Positions 45,791-55,023 of a stretch of 64,000 nucleotides of DNA are shown here, piece after piece. The translations under genes were made by a program, and so were the position numbers. The stretch's first letter is position 1, and every line of letters begins with the position of its first letter. The notes below the pieces were generated by a model. That model was not told the DNA's origin. It was given only the letters and a program-made list of their open reading frames with translations, and made no database searches. The stretch comes from Streptomyces sp. SPB162 (GTDB taxonomy: Bacteria > Actinomycetota > Actinomycetes > Streptomycetales > Streptomycetaceae), in the NCBI RefSeq assembly GCF_029504575.1, contig NZ_JAQFII010000001.1, positions 5,649,001-5,713,000 on the forward strand, given 5' to 3'.

Positions 45791-47116
45791 ATGGGGGACA
45801 CCTGGGGCCTGATGCTGGGCGACAGACAGATCAGGATGGGGAAGAACGAGACGCCTGCCAAGCTGATGACGGTCTTCCGTGAGGAAGACAAGTACCTGCA
45901 CCTCGAATGGGCTCAGCGCGTCGACGAGGTCAACGCGCGTGATGAGACAGCGTGGGGCGAGCTCGACGATTTCGAGGGCTTCGACCATCGCGAGCTCTTC
46001 GGTTACCGGACCACAGTCCAGACGATCATGGCCCGTCTCAAGCTGATGGGCTTCGATCCCGATCGATGCAGCCAAGAGATGATCAAGGATCTCGAAGGCG
46101 TCAACGAGGATGACATCGAGGACGGTCTCCTTGTGCTCAGGGGTCGTCCCACACGCGAGCGCAAGGAGGAGATCTGTCATCGGGTCTCTGCCGCCGAGGT
46201 CCTGGACACGGGGATCGCGGCCTATCACAAGCGAGCGGAGGCCTTCGGGAACTGGAAAGTGGGGGACGGTCTCATAAAGCTGGCCGAGCTGGATGAAATT
46301 TGCGTTTCGCAGCTGGACTTCTTCTTTGATGACCTTGCAGTCGATCCGAGGCTTTTCCTTGCTCTGATCCTTCGCTCTCAGGATCCTAAAGAGGTACTAC
46401 AGCTCGACCTGAGCCAGCTCCTCATGGCTGGCTACTTTGAGAGCAGCGAGGCGGTCTCGACCGAGGCCCTCCAGCAGCTGCGAGATGAGACGGCGAGCAG
46501 TGGACCCATCATCGTCATCACCGAGGGGAAGTACGACTCCCGTGTCCTGGGCCGGGCGCTACCTATCGTCAGGCCCGACATCGCTGGCTACTTCGCCTTC
46601 TGGGACCTTGAGGAGACCAAGGCAGCCGGCGGGACGGACCGGGTGGTCGCCAACCTCAGGAGCTTCGCAGCCGCAGGTGTGATGAACCGTGTCATCGCCC
46701 TCGTCGATAACGATGCGGCTGGACTGGCTGCACTGAAGACCTTGGCCAACCCGGCACTTCCCAAGAACTACATCGCTCGCAATCTGCCCGATCTGGACTA
46801 CGCGCGCGCTTATCCAACCCACGGGCCTTCGGGCCCAGGCCAGGACGACGTCAACGGCCGAGCATGCTCCGTCGAGTTCTACTTCGGCCTGGAGTGCCTC
46901 ATCGGCCCTGACGGAAATCCCGTCCCCATCCAGTGGACATCGCTGAACAAATCGGTGAACACATGGCAGGGAGAGCTGCAGAACAAGCGCTACGTCGAAG
47001 AGAGGATCGATGCCCTGCTTGACGCTGCGGAAGCTGGACAGGTGCCACTGGACGAGCGCTGGGATCCCCTTCGGGAGATCGCGCAGATCCTCATCGATGC
47101 TGCCCAGAGCCGGTAG
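45791..47116 (+). CDS. HEPN/Toprim N-terminal-domain protein, putative defence nuclease
   Basis: The 441-aa cargo protein starts MGDTWGLMLGDRQIRMGKNE and continues LMTVFREEDKYL, matching the HEPN/Toprim-associated N-terminal domain. The C-terminal half is Toprim-like: E245 in VITEGKYDSRVL and D306-x-D308 in ALVDNDAAGLAAL. Toprim nucleases occur in OLD-type and other anti-phage systems, so a defence or abortive-infection role is a fair inference, not shown. GGAGAGGCGC precedes ATG 45791. The gene is less GC-biased than its neighbours, which suggests transfer. Confidence 0.8.
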   Translation: MGDTWGLMLGDRQIRMGKNETPAKLMTVFREEDKYLHLEWAQRVDEVNARDETAWGELDDFEGFDHRELFGYRTTVQTIMARLKLMGFDPDRCSQEMIKDLEGVNEDDIEDGLLVLRGRPTRERKEEICHRVSAAEVLDTGIAAYHKRAEAFGNWKVGDGLIKLAELDEICVSQLDFFFDDLAVDPRLFLALILRSQDPKEVLQLDLSQLLMAGYFESSEAVSTEALQQLRDETASSGPIIVITEGKYDSRVLGRALPIVRPDIAGYFAFWDLEETKAAGGTDRVVANLRSFAAAGVMNRVIALVDNDAAGLAALKTLANPALPKNYIARNLPDLDYARAYPTHGPSGPGQDDVNGRACSVEFYFGLECLIGPDGNPVPIQWTSLNKSVNTWQGELQNKRYVEERIDALLDAAEAGQVPLDERWDPLREIAQILIDAAQSR

Positions 47117-47135
47117 TCGCATCCGGCACTGTCAG

Positions 47136-47170
47136 CGGTCAACGGTCAGCTCCAAACCATAGCCACAACC
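47136..47170 (+). other. right end of the island with direct CGGTCA repeats
   Basis: Two direct CGGTCA copies (47136-47141, 47143-47148) lie inside the right terminal repeat CACAACC (47164-47170). The same hexamer forms the left palindrome, so these are likely recombinase-binding sites arranged differently at the two ends. Confidence 0.55.
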
Positions 47171-47172
47171 TC

Positions 47173-47688
47173 GCGGCGAACCCCTGTCCGTGCGGTCGGC
47201 ATTCGCTGCTGGGGCTGGGGTGCGACTGCTCGCCGGCCGCGGTCCGCCGGTACCAGGCGAGGCTGTCCGGGCCGCTCCTGGATCGGGTGGATCTCCGGGT
47301 CCAGGTCGAGGCGGTGACCCGTACCGAACTGATCGAGGGAGCCGCGGGCTCCGAGCCGACGGCGCGGGTCGCGGACCGGGTGCGGCTGGCGAGGGAACGG
47401 GCGACGGCGCGGTACGCGGAGACTCCGTGGCGGACCAACAGCGAGGTGCCCGGCCATGAGCTGCGCACGCGCTGGCAGGTGGGCCCGGCCGGGTTGCGGG
47501 AGGCCGAGAGGGACATGGAGCGCGGCCTGCTCACCGCCCGGGGGCTGGACCGCGTCCTGAGGGTGGCCTGGACGATCGCGGACCTCGCGGGCGCCGAGCG
47601 GCCCGGCCCGCCGGAGATGGCCGAGGCCCTGCAACTGCGGACCGGCATCTCCCGCGGTGTGCCGGCCGTCGCGGGAGGTGGTGGCTGA
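47173..47688 (+). pseudogene. comM: ComM/YifB C-terminal fragment
   Basis: This frame continues comM exactly where the N-terminal fragment stops: AANPCPCGRHSLLGLGCDCS, then RRYQARLSGPLLDRVDLRVQ and the C-terminal Mg-chelatase-related domain to the stop at 47688. It has no start codon of its own with a good ribosome binding site. The stop overlaps the dprA ATG (TGATG), so dprA was coupled to comM before the insertion. Confidence 0.92.
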
Positions 47689-48914
47689 TGGCGGTCTACG
47701 ACGTCGGTGCTGTTGGCGACGGGTGTGACGGGTACGACATCGGTGCCGCGGTTCCTGGTGGCGAAGTCCGTGGCGTCGGTGACGAGGAGCGGCTGTCGCG
47801 AGCCGCGCTGACCCGGATCGCCGACCCGGGCGACGAGACCATGGGCGCGTGGCTGCGGGACCGCGACCCGCGGGAGGTGGTGACGGACGTCCTGGCCGGG
47901 GTACCGCTGCCGGGAGCGAGCGAGCAGCGGATGGCCGGGTACCGGATCCGGGCCGGAGCGCTGGACCCGGCGGCCGACCTGGCCGCGATCGACGCACTCG
48001 GCGGGCGCTTCGTGTGTCCGGGCGACGCTGACTGGCCGGCGCAGCTGGACGATCTCGGCGTCGGACGGCCCTACGGCTTGTGGGTGCGGGGGAGACCGAA
48101 GCTGCGGATGTGGGCCCTGCGGTCGGTCGCGGTGGTGGGCGCCAGGGCCTGTACGGACTACGGCGCCCATATGGCGGCCAGACTGGGCGCGGGGCTGGCC
48201 GAGGCGGGCTGGGTGGTGGTGTCCGGCGCCGCGTACGGGGTGGACGGGGCGGCCCACAGGGGCGCGCTGTCGGCGACCGGAGGGACTATCGCGGTGCTCG
48301 CCTGCGGCGCGGATGTGCCCTATCCGCCGGGGCACGCCGCCCTGATCTCCCGGATCGCGGAACAGGGCCTGATCGTTGGGGAGTTGCCACCGGGCTCCCA
48401 CCCGACCCGCAGCAGGTTCGTGCTCCGCAACCGCGTCATCGCCGCCCTCACACGCGGCACGGTGGTGGTCGAGGCACAGCACCGCAGCGGCTCGCTGATC
48501 ACCGCGCGGTACGCCCGTGAGCTGGGACGGCTGACGATGGGCGTGCCGGGCCCGTGCACCTCGGGCCTTTCGGCGGGCGTGCACGAACTGCTGCGCAACG
48601 AGGCGGCGCTGGTGACCGACGCGGCGGAGGTCGTCGAGATGGTCGGCCGGATCGGCGGTGACCTGGCGCCCGAGCGGATTGGTCCGGTGCTGGCAAGGGA
48701 CCTGCTGGAGGCCGATGCCACGCGGGTGCTGGAGGCGCTGCCCGCCCGGGGTGGCGCCGGCGTTGAGCAGATCGCCCGCACCTCGGGCACCCGAAAGGAC
48801 GACACGCTCGGACGCCTCTACGAGTTGCAGGCGCTGGGCTTTGTGGAACGGGACGGAGAACGATGGAAGTTGACGCGTTTCCCCCGGAACCGGCCGGTTC
48901 CCCGGGCCGGGTGA
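47688..48914 (+). CDS. dprA: DNA processing protein DprA/Smf
   Basis: DprA loads RecA onto single-stranded DNA during natural transformation. The 408-aa protein has the Rossmann core: SVAVVGARACTDYGAHMA, VSGAAYGVDGAAHRGALSA, GGTIAVLACGADVPYPPGH, and the FVLRNRVIAALTRGTVVVEA segment typical of the family (RNRxIA). A C-terminal winged-helix-like domain follows. The start ATG overlaps the comM stop. After the comM insertion its expression must rely on read-through or an island promoter. Confidence 0.95.
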   Translation: MAVYDVGAVGDGCDGYDIGAAVPGGEVRGVGDEERLSRAALTRIADPGDETMGAWLRDRDPREVVTDVLAGVPLPGASEQRMAGYRIRAGALDPAADLAAIDALGGRFVCPGDADWPAQLDDLGVGRPYGLWVRGRPKLRMWALRSVAVVGARACTDYGAHMAARLGAGLAEAGWVVVSGAAYGVDGAAHRGALSATGGTIAVLACGADVPYPPGHAALISRIAEQGLIVGELPPGSHPTRSRFVLRNRVIAALTRGTVVVEAQHRSGSLITARYARELGRLTMGVPGPCTSGLSAGVHELLRNEAALVTDAAEVVEMVGRIGGDLAPERIGPVLARDLLEADATRVLEALPARGGAGVEQIARTSGTRKDDTLGRLYELQALGFVERDGERWKLTRFPRNRPVPRAG

Positions 48915-49180
48915 CCCGGTCAACACGGAGCATCTCAAGGGAAGGTGGTTGACCTGCGGCAATCGGGTGAAGCGGTGTGGAGTCGGCGCAGGGAATGCAT
49001 GCTTGCTCAACATTCCCTCGCGGGGACTCGCCGTGGACTCGCACCCCCGAACCCCTCAGCGGAACGTATCTGCGCATGCCCCACACGGAAGTCGTAGCAA
49101 TAAGCGACACTATGGTCACGCTACGCTCCCATTGACTCCATTTTCCGCCTACGTCTCGGCAGAACGGCACAAGAGGACGC

Positions 49181-50017
49181 ATGCCCCAGCATCCCCCCGG
49201 GCCGGACCGGGCCACGGCGGCCACCGCCGCGCGCAGTGTCCCCCGTCCCGCCGGCCCCACCGCGCTCGACGCGCTGTGGCGGACCTACAAGTCCACGGCG
49301 GACGCGAAGCTCCGGGAGCAGCTGATCCTGCACTACTCGCCGCTGGTGAAGTACGTCGCGGGGCGGGTCAGCGTCGGTCTGCCCGCCAACGTCGAGCAGG
49401 CCGACTTCGTCTCCTCGGGGGTCTTCGGGCTCATCGATGCCATCGAGAAGTTCGACCCGGAACGGGCGATCAAGTTCGAGACGTACGCGATCACCCGGAT
49501 CCGCGGCGCGATGATCGACGAACTGCGGGCGCTGGACTGGATCCCGCGCTCCGTGCGCCAGAAGGCGCGGGCGGTGGAGCGGGCCTACGCCACCCTGGAG
49601 GCCTCGCTGCGGCGCACCCCCAGCGAGTCCGAGGTCGCCGCCGAGCTGGGCGTCCCCCTGGAGGAGCTGCACGGAGTGTTCAGCGCGTTGTCGCTGGCGA
49701 ACGTGGTGGCGCTTGAGGAGCTGCTGCACGTCGGCGGTGACAGCGGTGACCGGCTCAGCCTGGGCGACACCCTGGAGGACACCGGCGCCGACAACCCGGT
49801 GGAGGTCGCGGAGGACCGCGAGCTGCGCCGGCTGTTGGCGCGCGCGGTGAACACCCTCCCGGAGCGCGAGAAGACCGTCGTGACGCTCTACTACTACGAG
49901 GGGCTCACCCTCGCCGAGATCGGCTCGGTGCTCGGTGTCACGGAGAGCCGGGTCAGCCAGATCCACACCAAATCGGTGCTCCAGTTGCGCGCGAAGCTGG
50001 CGGACGTCGGTCGCTGA
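49181..50017 (+). CDS. whiG: RNA polymerase sigma factor WhiG
   Basis: WhiG is the FliA-type sigma factor that commits aerial hyphae to sporulation. The 278-aa protein has region 2 ([40 protein letters not shown]), region 3 and region 4 ([39 protein letters not shown]). AGAGGA lies five bases before ATG 49181. The 266-base upstream gap holds a weak TATGGT -10-like box at 49111 but no convincing -35. Confidence 0.96.
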   Translation: MPQHPPGPDRATAATAARSVPRPAGPTALDALWRTYKSTADAKLREQLILHYSPLVKYVAGRVSVGLPANVEQADFVSSGVFGLIDAIEKFDPERAIKFETYAITRIRGAMIDELRALDWIPRSVRQKARAVERAYATLEASLRRTPSESEVAAELGVPLEELHGVFSALSLANVVALEELLHVGGDSGDRLSLGDTLEDTGADNPVEVAEDRELRRLLARAVNTLPEREKTVVTLYYYEGLTLAEIGSVLGVTESRVSQIHTKSVLQLRAKLADVGR

Positions 50018-50031
50018 CGTCGGCCACCGCC

Positions 50032-50037
50032 TACAGT
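50032..50037 (+). promoter_or_regulatory. -10 box TACAGT of the TetR gene
   Basis: TACAGT ends six bases before the GTG at 50044, so the transcript is probably leaderless. No good -35 was found; the region overlaps the end of whiG. Confidence 0.3.
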
Positions 50038-50043
50038 GGACGG

Positions 50044-50661
50044 GTGCCCAGGATTCGAGCGGCCTCGGTGGCCGAGCACCGGACGATGCAGCGCGACGCC
50101 CTGCTGGACGCCGCCCGATCCCTCCTGACCGAAGGCGGCACGGAGGCGCTGACTTTCCCCGCCCTGGCCGAGCGCACCGGCCTCGCGCGCTCGTCCGTCT
50201 ACGAGTACTTCCGGTCCCGGGCGGCCGTCGTCGAGGCACTGTGCTCCGTCGACTTCCCGGTCTGGGCCGCCGAGGTCGAGGCGGCGATGGAGGCCGCCGA
50301 CGGCGCCGGCGCCAAGATCGAGGCGTATGTACGCAGCCAGCTCACGCTGGTCGGGGACCGGCGGCACCGTGCCGTGGTGGCCATCTCGGCGGGCGAGCTG
50401 GACGCCGGGGCCCGCGAGAAGATCCGCGCGGCGCACGGCGGTCTGGTCGCCATGGTGGTCGAGGCGCTGGGCGACCTCGGACACGAGGAGCCGCGCCTGA
50501 CGGCCATGCTGCTGCAGGGCGTCGTGGACGCCGCGGTGCGGCGGATCGAGCTGGGCGCCGCCGAGGTCCCGGACCGGATCGTCGAGGCCGCGGTCGCGAT
50601 GGCGTTGCACGGAGTGCGGAGCCCCGCCTCGGACCCGGCGTCCGTCCCCGACGTCGCGTAG
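50044..50661 (+). CDS. TetR-family transcriptional regulator
   Basis: The 205-aa repressor has the N-terminal TetR HTH (RDALLDAARSLLTEGGTEAL, ALAERTGLARSSVYEYFRSR) and an effector domain of low conservation. Its target is not obvious; no operator-like palindrome was found right next to it. It starts at GTG 50044, 26 bases after whiG, and ends convergent with the M23 gene. Confidence 0.92.
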   Translation: MPRIRAASVAEHRTMQRDALLDAARSLLTEGGTEALTFPALAERTGLARSSVYEYFRSRAAVVEALCSVDFPVWAAEVEAAMEAADGAGAKIEAYVRSQLTLVGDRRHRAVVAISAGELDAGAREKIRAAHGGLVAMVVEALGDLGHEEPRLTAMLLQGVVDAAVRRIELGAAEVPDRIVEAAVAMALHGVRSPASDPASVPDVA

Positions 50662-51271
50662 CCACGGCAGCAGCACCGACTCGCGGCTCGGGAACGCCGA
50701 ACACCGGCAGCAGCCGGGACCGGCCGCCGCGCTTCATCCAGTCCGGCAGCAGGGTCAGCGGGTCGAGGTAGACGTCCCCGCGCAACAACCCCCAGTGCAG
50801 ACAGCCCGCCGGGCAGTGCCACGGCCCGTGCTCCAGCACCCCCACCCGGCGGCCCGCGGCCACCTCGTCACCCACCGCGACCAGGGCCCGCACCGGCTCA
50901 TAGGTGGTGCGCCGCCCGTCCGGCAGCAGCACCGAGACCACGTCGACGCCTCCCACCGGACCGGCGAACGACACCCTCCCCGGCGCGGCCGACCGCACCG
51001 GAGTGCCCGGCCCCGCGCGGAGGTCCACTCCCCGGTGCCCGCTGCCCCACGGAGACGAGGGTGGCTCGAACCCGCGCTCCACCACCGGCGGTCCGCCGTC
51101 ACGGCCGCCGACCGGCCAGCTCCGGGCGTCGGGCGCGGGCACCTCGGCAGGTCTGCCGGAGCCAGCGCCCGGCAGCGGTACGACGAAGGCCAGCGCGGTG
51201 AGCACGGAGAGGCACAGCGGCAGAATCAGCGGGAGAACGGGGGAAGGAACCATGCTCCGACGGTCCCGCAT
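50342..51271 (-). CDS. M23-family peptidase-like secreted protein
   Basis: From ATG 51271 (MRDRRSMVPSPVLPL) a signal peptide leads into an M23-like domain: SSPWGSGHRGVDLRAGPGTP, TTYEPVRALVAVGDEVAAGR and CLHWGLLRGDVYLDPLTLLP. The HxxD and HWG motifs of lysostaphin-type peptidases are visible, so cell-wall hydrolysis is plausible. After SRLLPVFGVPEPRV the frame runs on for about 110 Arg/Pro-rich residues, antisense to the TetR gene. That tail is suspect, and the natural end may be near 50680. ATG 51253 is an alternative start. Confidence 0.75.
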   Translation of the reverse strand: MRDRRSMVPSPVLPLILPLCLSVLTALAFVVPLPGAGSGRPAEVPAPDARSWPVGGRDGGPPVVERGFEPPSSPWGSGHRGVDLRAGPGTPVRSAAPGRVSFAGPVGGVDVVSVLLPDGRRTTYEPVRALVAVGDEVAAGRRVGVLEHGPWHCPAGCLHWGLLRGDVYLDPLTLLPDWMKRGGRSRLLPVFGVPEPRVGAAAVATRRRGRTPGPRRGSALRATPSRPRPRRSGPGPRRRPARSAAPRRPRRPAAAWPSGAAPRVRGRPAPRPPWRPDRRAPRGSSRGPRRPARPPRWPPRHGAAGPRPA

Positions 51272-51303
51272 TCCGGCCGCCAAAGACGATCATGGGTGCG
51301 GCC

Positions 51304-51312
51304 TGTGGATAA
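51304..51312 (-). promoter_or_regulatory. perfect DnaA box (TTATCCACA on the minus strand)
   Basis: TGTGGATAA at 51304-51312 is the exact reverse complement of the strict DnaA box. It lies in the divergent gap between the M23 gene and rpsB, about 215 bases before the rpsB ATG. Confidence 0.5.
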
Positions 51313-51356
51313 ACCTGGGGCTCGAGAAGCTGTCGTTCCGCACTCCGCCGGTCACG

Positions 51357-51362
51357 TACACT
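51357..51362 (+). promoter_or_regulatory. candidate -10 box of rpsB
   Basis: TACACT fits the -10 pattern, about 165 bases before rpsB. No strong -35 was found, so this is a tentative site with a long leader. Confidence 0.3.
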
Positions 51363-51527
51363 TTCCCTGGCGATCCGGGTCACTGGATCGACTTCGCACG
51401 CCCCGCCACCGACTTCCTCGTGAAGGGTGGCCGCGCCCCTCGGTCCCTCGTGGCACGGCGCGTCGGGGCGTCAGGCGCGACGGCCGTCCGGCCGCCGCGA
51501 TAACCGAGTATCTCAAGGAGCGCGGCC

Positions 51528-52466
<939 letters not shown>

Positions 52467-52491
52467 GGCTCCGCCTTCCAGTACGCGTGAC

Positions 52492-52519
52492 GACGGCGGG
52501 GGCTTCTGCCCCCGCCGTC
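52492..52519 (+). terminator. 12-bp terminator-like hairpin between rpsB and tsf
   Basis: GACGGCGGGGGC (52492-52503) pairs perfectly with GCCCCCGCCGTC (52508-52519), loop TTCT. It probably reduces read-through from rpsB into tsf. Confidence 0.8.
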
Positions 52520-52564
52520 CACCCGTAGATCAACCGACTCTCATCGGGAAGAGACCTAACGACC

Positions 52565-53401
52565 ATGGCGAACTTCACCGCCGCTGACGTCAAGAAGCTC
52601 CGCGAGCTGACTGCCGCCGGCATGATGGACTGCAAGAACGCTCTCGTAGAGGCCGAAGGCGACCTGGACAAGGCCGTCGACATCCTCCGCGTCAAGGGCC
52701 AGAAGGGCGTCACCAAGCGCGAAGGCCGTTCGGCCTCCAACGGTGCCGTCGTCTCCCTGATCGCGGACGGCGCTTCCGAGGGTGTCCTCCTCGAGCTCAA
52801 CTGCGAGACCGACTTCGTCGCGAAGGGTGACAAGTTCGTCACCGTCGCCGACGCGCTGGCCGCGCACGTCGCCGCCACCAAGCCCGCCGACCTCGAGGCG
52901 CTGCTCGCCTCCGAGATCAAGGACGGCCAGACCGTCCAGGCGTTCGTCGACGAGGCCAACGCCACCCTCGGCGAGAAGATCGTGCTGAGCCGCTTCGCGC
53001 AGTTCACCGACGGCTACGTCGCCTCCTACCTGCACCGCACCAGCCCGGACCTGCCCCCGCAGGTCGGCGTGCTGGTCGAGCTGGACAAGGAGAACGCGCA
53101 GGTCGCGAAGGACGTCGCGCAGCACATCGCCGCGTTCTCGCCGCTCTACCTGTCCCGCGAGGACATCCCCGCCGACGTGCTCGAGAACGAGCGCCGCGTC
53201 GCCGAGGCCACCGCGCGCGAGGAGGGCAAGCCGGAGGCCGCGCTCGCCCGCATCGTCGAGGGCCGCGTCACGGGCTACGTCAAGGAGAACTCCGTCCTTG
53301 AGCAGTCCTTCGCGAAGGACAGCAAGAAGACCGTCCAGAAGGTTCTGGACGAGGCCGGTGTCACGCTGAAGCGCTTCGCGCGTTTCCGCGTCGGCGTCTG
53401 A
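52565..53401 (+). CDS. tsf: translation elongation factor Ts
   Basis: EF-Ts recharges EF-Tu with GTP. The 278-aa protein begins [20 protein letters not shown] with the UBA-like N-terminal domain and the signature [20 protein letters not shown], then the core [15 protein letters not shown]. The length and ending ([10 protein letters not shown]) are normal. Confidence 0.97.
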   Translation: MANFTAADVKKLRELTAAGMMDCKNALVEAEGDLDKAVDILRVKGQKGVTKREGRSASNGAVVSLIADGASEGVLLELNCETDFVAKGDKFVTVADALAAHVAATKPADLEALLASEIKDGQTVQAFVDEANATLGEKIVLSRFAQFTDGYVASYLHRTSPDLPPQVGVLVELDKENAQVAKDVAQHIAAFSPLYLSREDIPADVLENERRVAEATAREEGKPEAALARIVEGRVTGYVKENSVLEQSFAKDSKKTVQKVLDEAGVTLKRFARFRVGV

Positions 53402-53441
53402 GCCAGCCAGCGAATGACCGACGACCCCGCTAGGGTCGGAC

Positions 53442-53468
53442 GCGGTCGGCCGCCCGCCGGCCGACCGC
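53442..53468 (+). terminator. 11-bp hairpin after tsf
   Basis: GCGGTCGGCCG (53442-53452) pairs perfectly with CGGCCGACCGC (53458-53468). It is followed closely by a second hairpin before pyrH. Confidence 0.7.
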
Positions 53469-53481
53469 AGTAGTGACGAGG

Positions 53482-53528
53482 AGGCCATTGCCGTAGAGGG
53501 AACCCACGTGGACCCACGGCAATGGCCT
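53482..53528 (+). promoter_or_regulatory. 13-bp hairpin in the pyrH leader
   Basis: AGGCCATTGCCGT (53482-53494) pairs perfectly with ACGGCAATGGCCT (53516-53528) around a 21-base loop. It ends 27 bases before the pyrH ATG. With the preceding hairpin it may form an attenuator or tandem terminator. A GTG in the loop (53508) is in frame with pyrH. Confidence 0.65.
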
Positions 53529-53555
53529 TCTTCGTACGCGCATGAGGAGATCTCC

Positions 53556-54353
53556 ATGGATGAGGGCGCCGACAAGGCCGCCGACAAGGCCAGCGACTCC
53601 GGAACGGGCACCGCGCCCGGCACCGGAACCCCGCGGAGCCGGTACCTGCTGAAGTTGTCCGGCGAGGCCTTCGCCGGAGGCGGCGGACTGGGCGTCGACC
53701 CGGACGTCGTCCACGCGATCGCCCGCGAGATCGCCGCCGTCGTCCAAGAGGGCTACGAGATCGCCATCGTCATCGGCGGTGGCAACTTCTTCCGCGGCGC
53801 CGAGCTCCAGCAGCGTGGCATGGACCGGGCCCGCTCGGACTACATGGGCATGCTCGGCACCGTCATGAACTGCCTCGCCCTCCAGGACTTCCTGGAGAAG
53901 GAAGGCATCGAGACCCGCGTGCAGACCGCCATCACGATGGGCCAGGTCGCCGAGCCGTACATCCCGCTGCGCGCCGTGCGGCACCTGGAGAAGGGCCGCG
54001 TCGTCATCTTCGGCGCCGGTATGGGCATGCCGTACTTCTCCACCGACACCACCGCCGCGCAGCGCGCCCTGGAGATCGACGCCCAGGCGCTGCTCATGGG
54101 CAAGAACGGGGTGGACGGGGTCTACGACTCCGACCCCAAGCACAACCCGGACGCGGTCAAGTACGACGCCTTGGAGTACAGCGAGGTCATCTCGCGGGAC
54201 CTCAAGGTCGCCGACGCCACCGCGATCACCCTGTGCCGCGACAACAAGCTGCCGATCCTCGTCTTCGAACTGCTCGCCGAGGGCAACATCTCGCGAGCCG
54301 TAAAGGGTGAGAAGATCGGCACGCTCGTCAACGACCAGGGGACGCGGGCCTAA
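53556..54353 (+). CDS. pyrH: UMP kinase
   Basis: PyrH makes UDP from UMP and ATP. The 265-aa enzyme starts at ATG 53556 (GAGGAGA five bases upstream) with a low-complexity Ala/Gly/Thr N-terminus, then [15 protein letters not shown] (ATP-binding strand and loop), [14 protein letters not shown], and [17 protein letters not shown]. It is an amino acid kinase-fold hexamer, typically regulated by GTP and UTP. An upstream GTG at 53508 lies inside a hairpin. Confidence 0.95.
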   Translation: MDEGADKAADKASDSGTGTAPGTGTPRSRYLLKLSGEAFAGGGGLGVDPDVVHAIAREIAAVVQEGYEIAIVIGGGNFFRGAELQQRGMDRARSDYMGMLGTVMNCLALQDFLEKEGIETRVQTAITMGQVAEPYIPLRAVRHLEKGRVVIFGAGMGMPYFSTDTTAAQRALEIDAQALLMGKNGVDGVYDSDPKHNPDAVKYDALEYSEVISRDLKVADATAITLCRDNKLPILVFELLAEGNISRAVKGEKIGTLVNDQGTRA

Positions 54354-54451
54354 CCGCCCGCACCGGGGATGGACAACAGGCTGCCGGTCGGACACCGTGC
54401 AGGAAAGACGCGCGCAGGGGCCAGGCTCTGCCTTCTGAAAACCAGGAGCAC

Positions 54452-55012
54452 ATGGTGATTGAAGAGACCCTCCTCGAGGCCGAGGAGAAGATGGAGAAGG
54501 CCGTCATCGTCGCGAAGGACGACTTCGCCGCGATCCGCACCGGCCGTGCGCACCCCGCGATGTTCAACAAGATCGTGGCCGAGTACTACGGCGCCATCAC
54601 GCCGATCAACCAGCTGGCCTCCTTCTCGGTGCCGGAGCCCCGGATGGCCGTGGTCTCCCCCTTCGACGTCAGCGCGCTGCGCAACATCGAAGAGGCGATC
54701 CGCAACTCCGACCTCGGCGTCAACCCGAGCAACGACGGCCGCATCATCCGGGTGGTGTTCCCGCAGCTGACCGAGGAGCGCCGCAAGGACTACATCAAGG
54801 TCGCCAGGACCAAGGGCGAGGACGCGAAGATCTCGATCCGCGCCGTCCGCCGCAAGGCCAAGGAGACGCTGGACAAGCTCGTCAAGGACGGCGAGTCCGG
54901 TGAGGACGACGTGCGCCGCGCCGAGAAGGAGCTCGACGACACGACGAGCAAGTACGCGGCCCAGATCGACGAGCTGCTCAAGCACAAGGAAGCCGAGCTG
55001 CTCGAGGTCTGA
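54452..55012 (+). CDS. frr: ribosome recycling factor
   Basis: Frr splits post-termination ribosomes with EF-G. The 186-aa protein has the expected three-helix/two-domain layout: [57 protein letters not shown] and a helical C-terminus ([12 protein letters not shown]). AGGAG precedes ATG 54452. Confidence 0.97.
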   Translation: MVIEETLLEAEEKMEKAVIVAKDDFAAIRTGRAHPAMFNKIVAEYYGAITPINQLASFSVPEPRMAVVSPFDVSALRNIEEAIRNSDLGVNPSNDGRIIRVVFPQLTEERRKDYIKVARTKGEDAKISIRAVRRKAKETLDKLVKDGESGEDDVRRAEKELDDTTSKYAAQIDELLKHKEAELLEV

Positions 55013-55023
55013 CGCACCGCTGC

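Larger units (their letters stand above)
39769..47172. mobile_element. 7.4-kb recombinase-trio island (Tn554/RIT-like) inserted in comM
   Basis: The element carries three overlapping tyrosine-recombinase genes, a TnpC/DUF6262-like gene and a HEPN/Toprim cargo gene, all on the plus strand. Its left end starts GGTTGTGCATAGG (39769) and its right end, read inward, starts GGTTGTGGCTATGG (from 47170). CCTC occurs at both junctions (39765-39768, 47169-47172). Joining 39768 to 47173 restores LLVL-AANPCPCG in frame. Tn554 has two tyrosine recombinases plus TnpC, while RIT elements have three recombinases without TnpC, so this is an intermediate layout. Confidence 0.88.

Noticed and set aside
48886-48901. 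16-base palindrome GGAACCGGCCGGTTCC as an operator or terminator
   Set aside because: It lies inside the end of dprA, has no loop, and self-complementary GC-rich words are common here.
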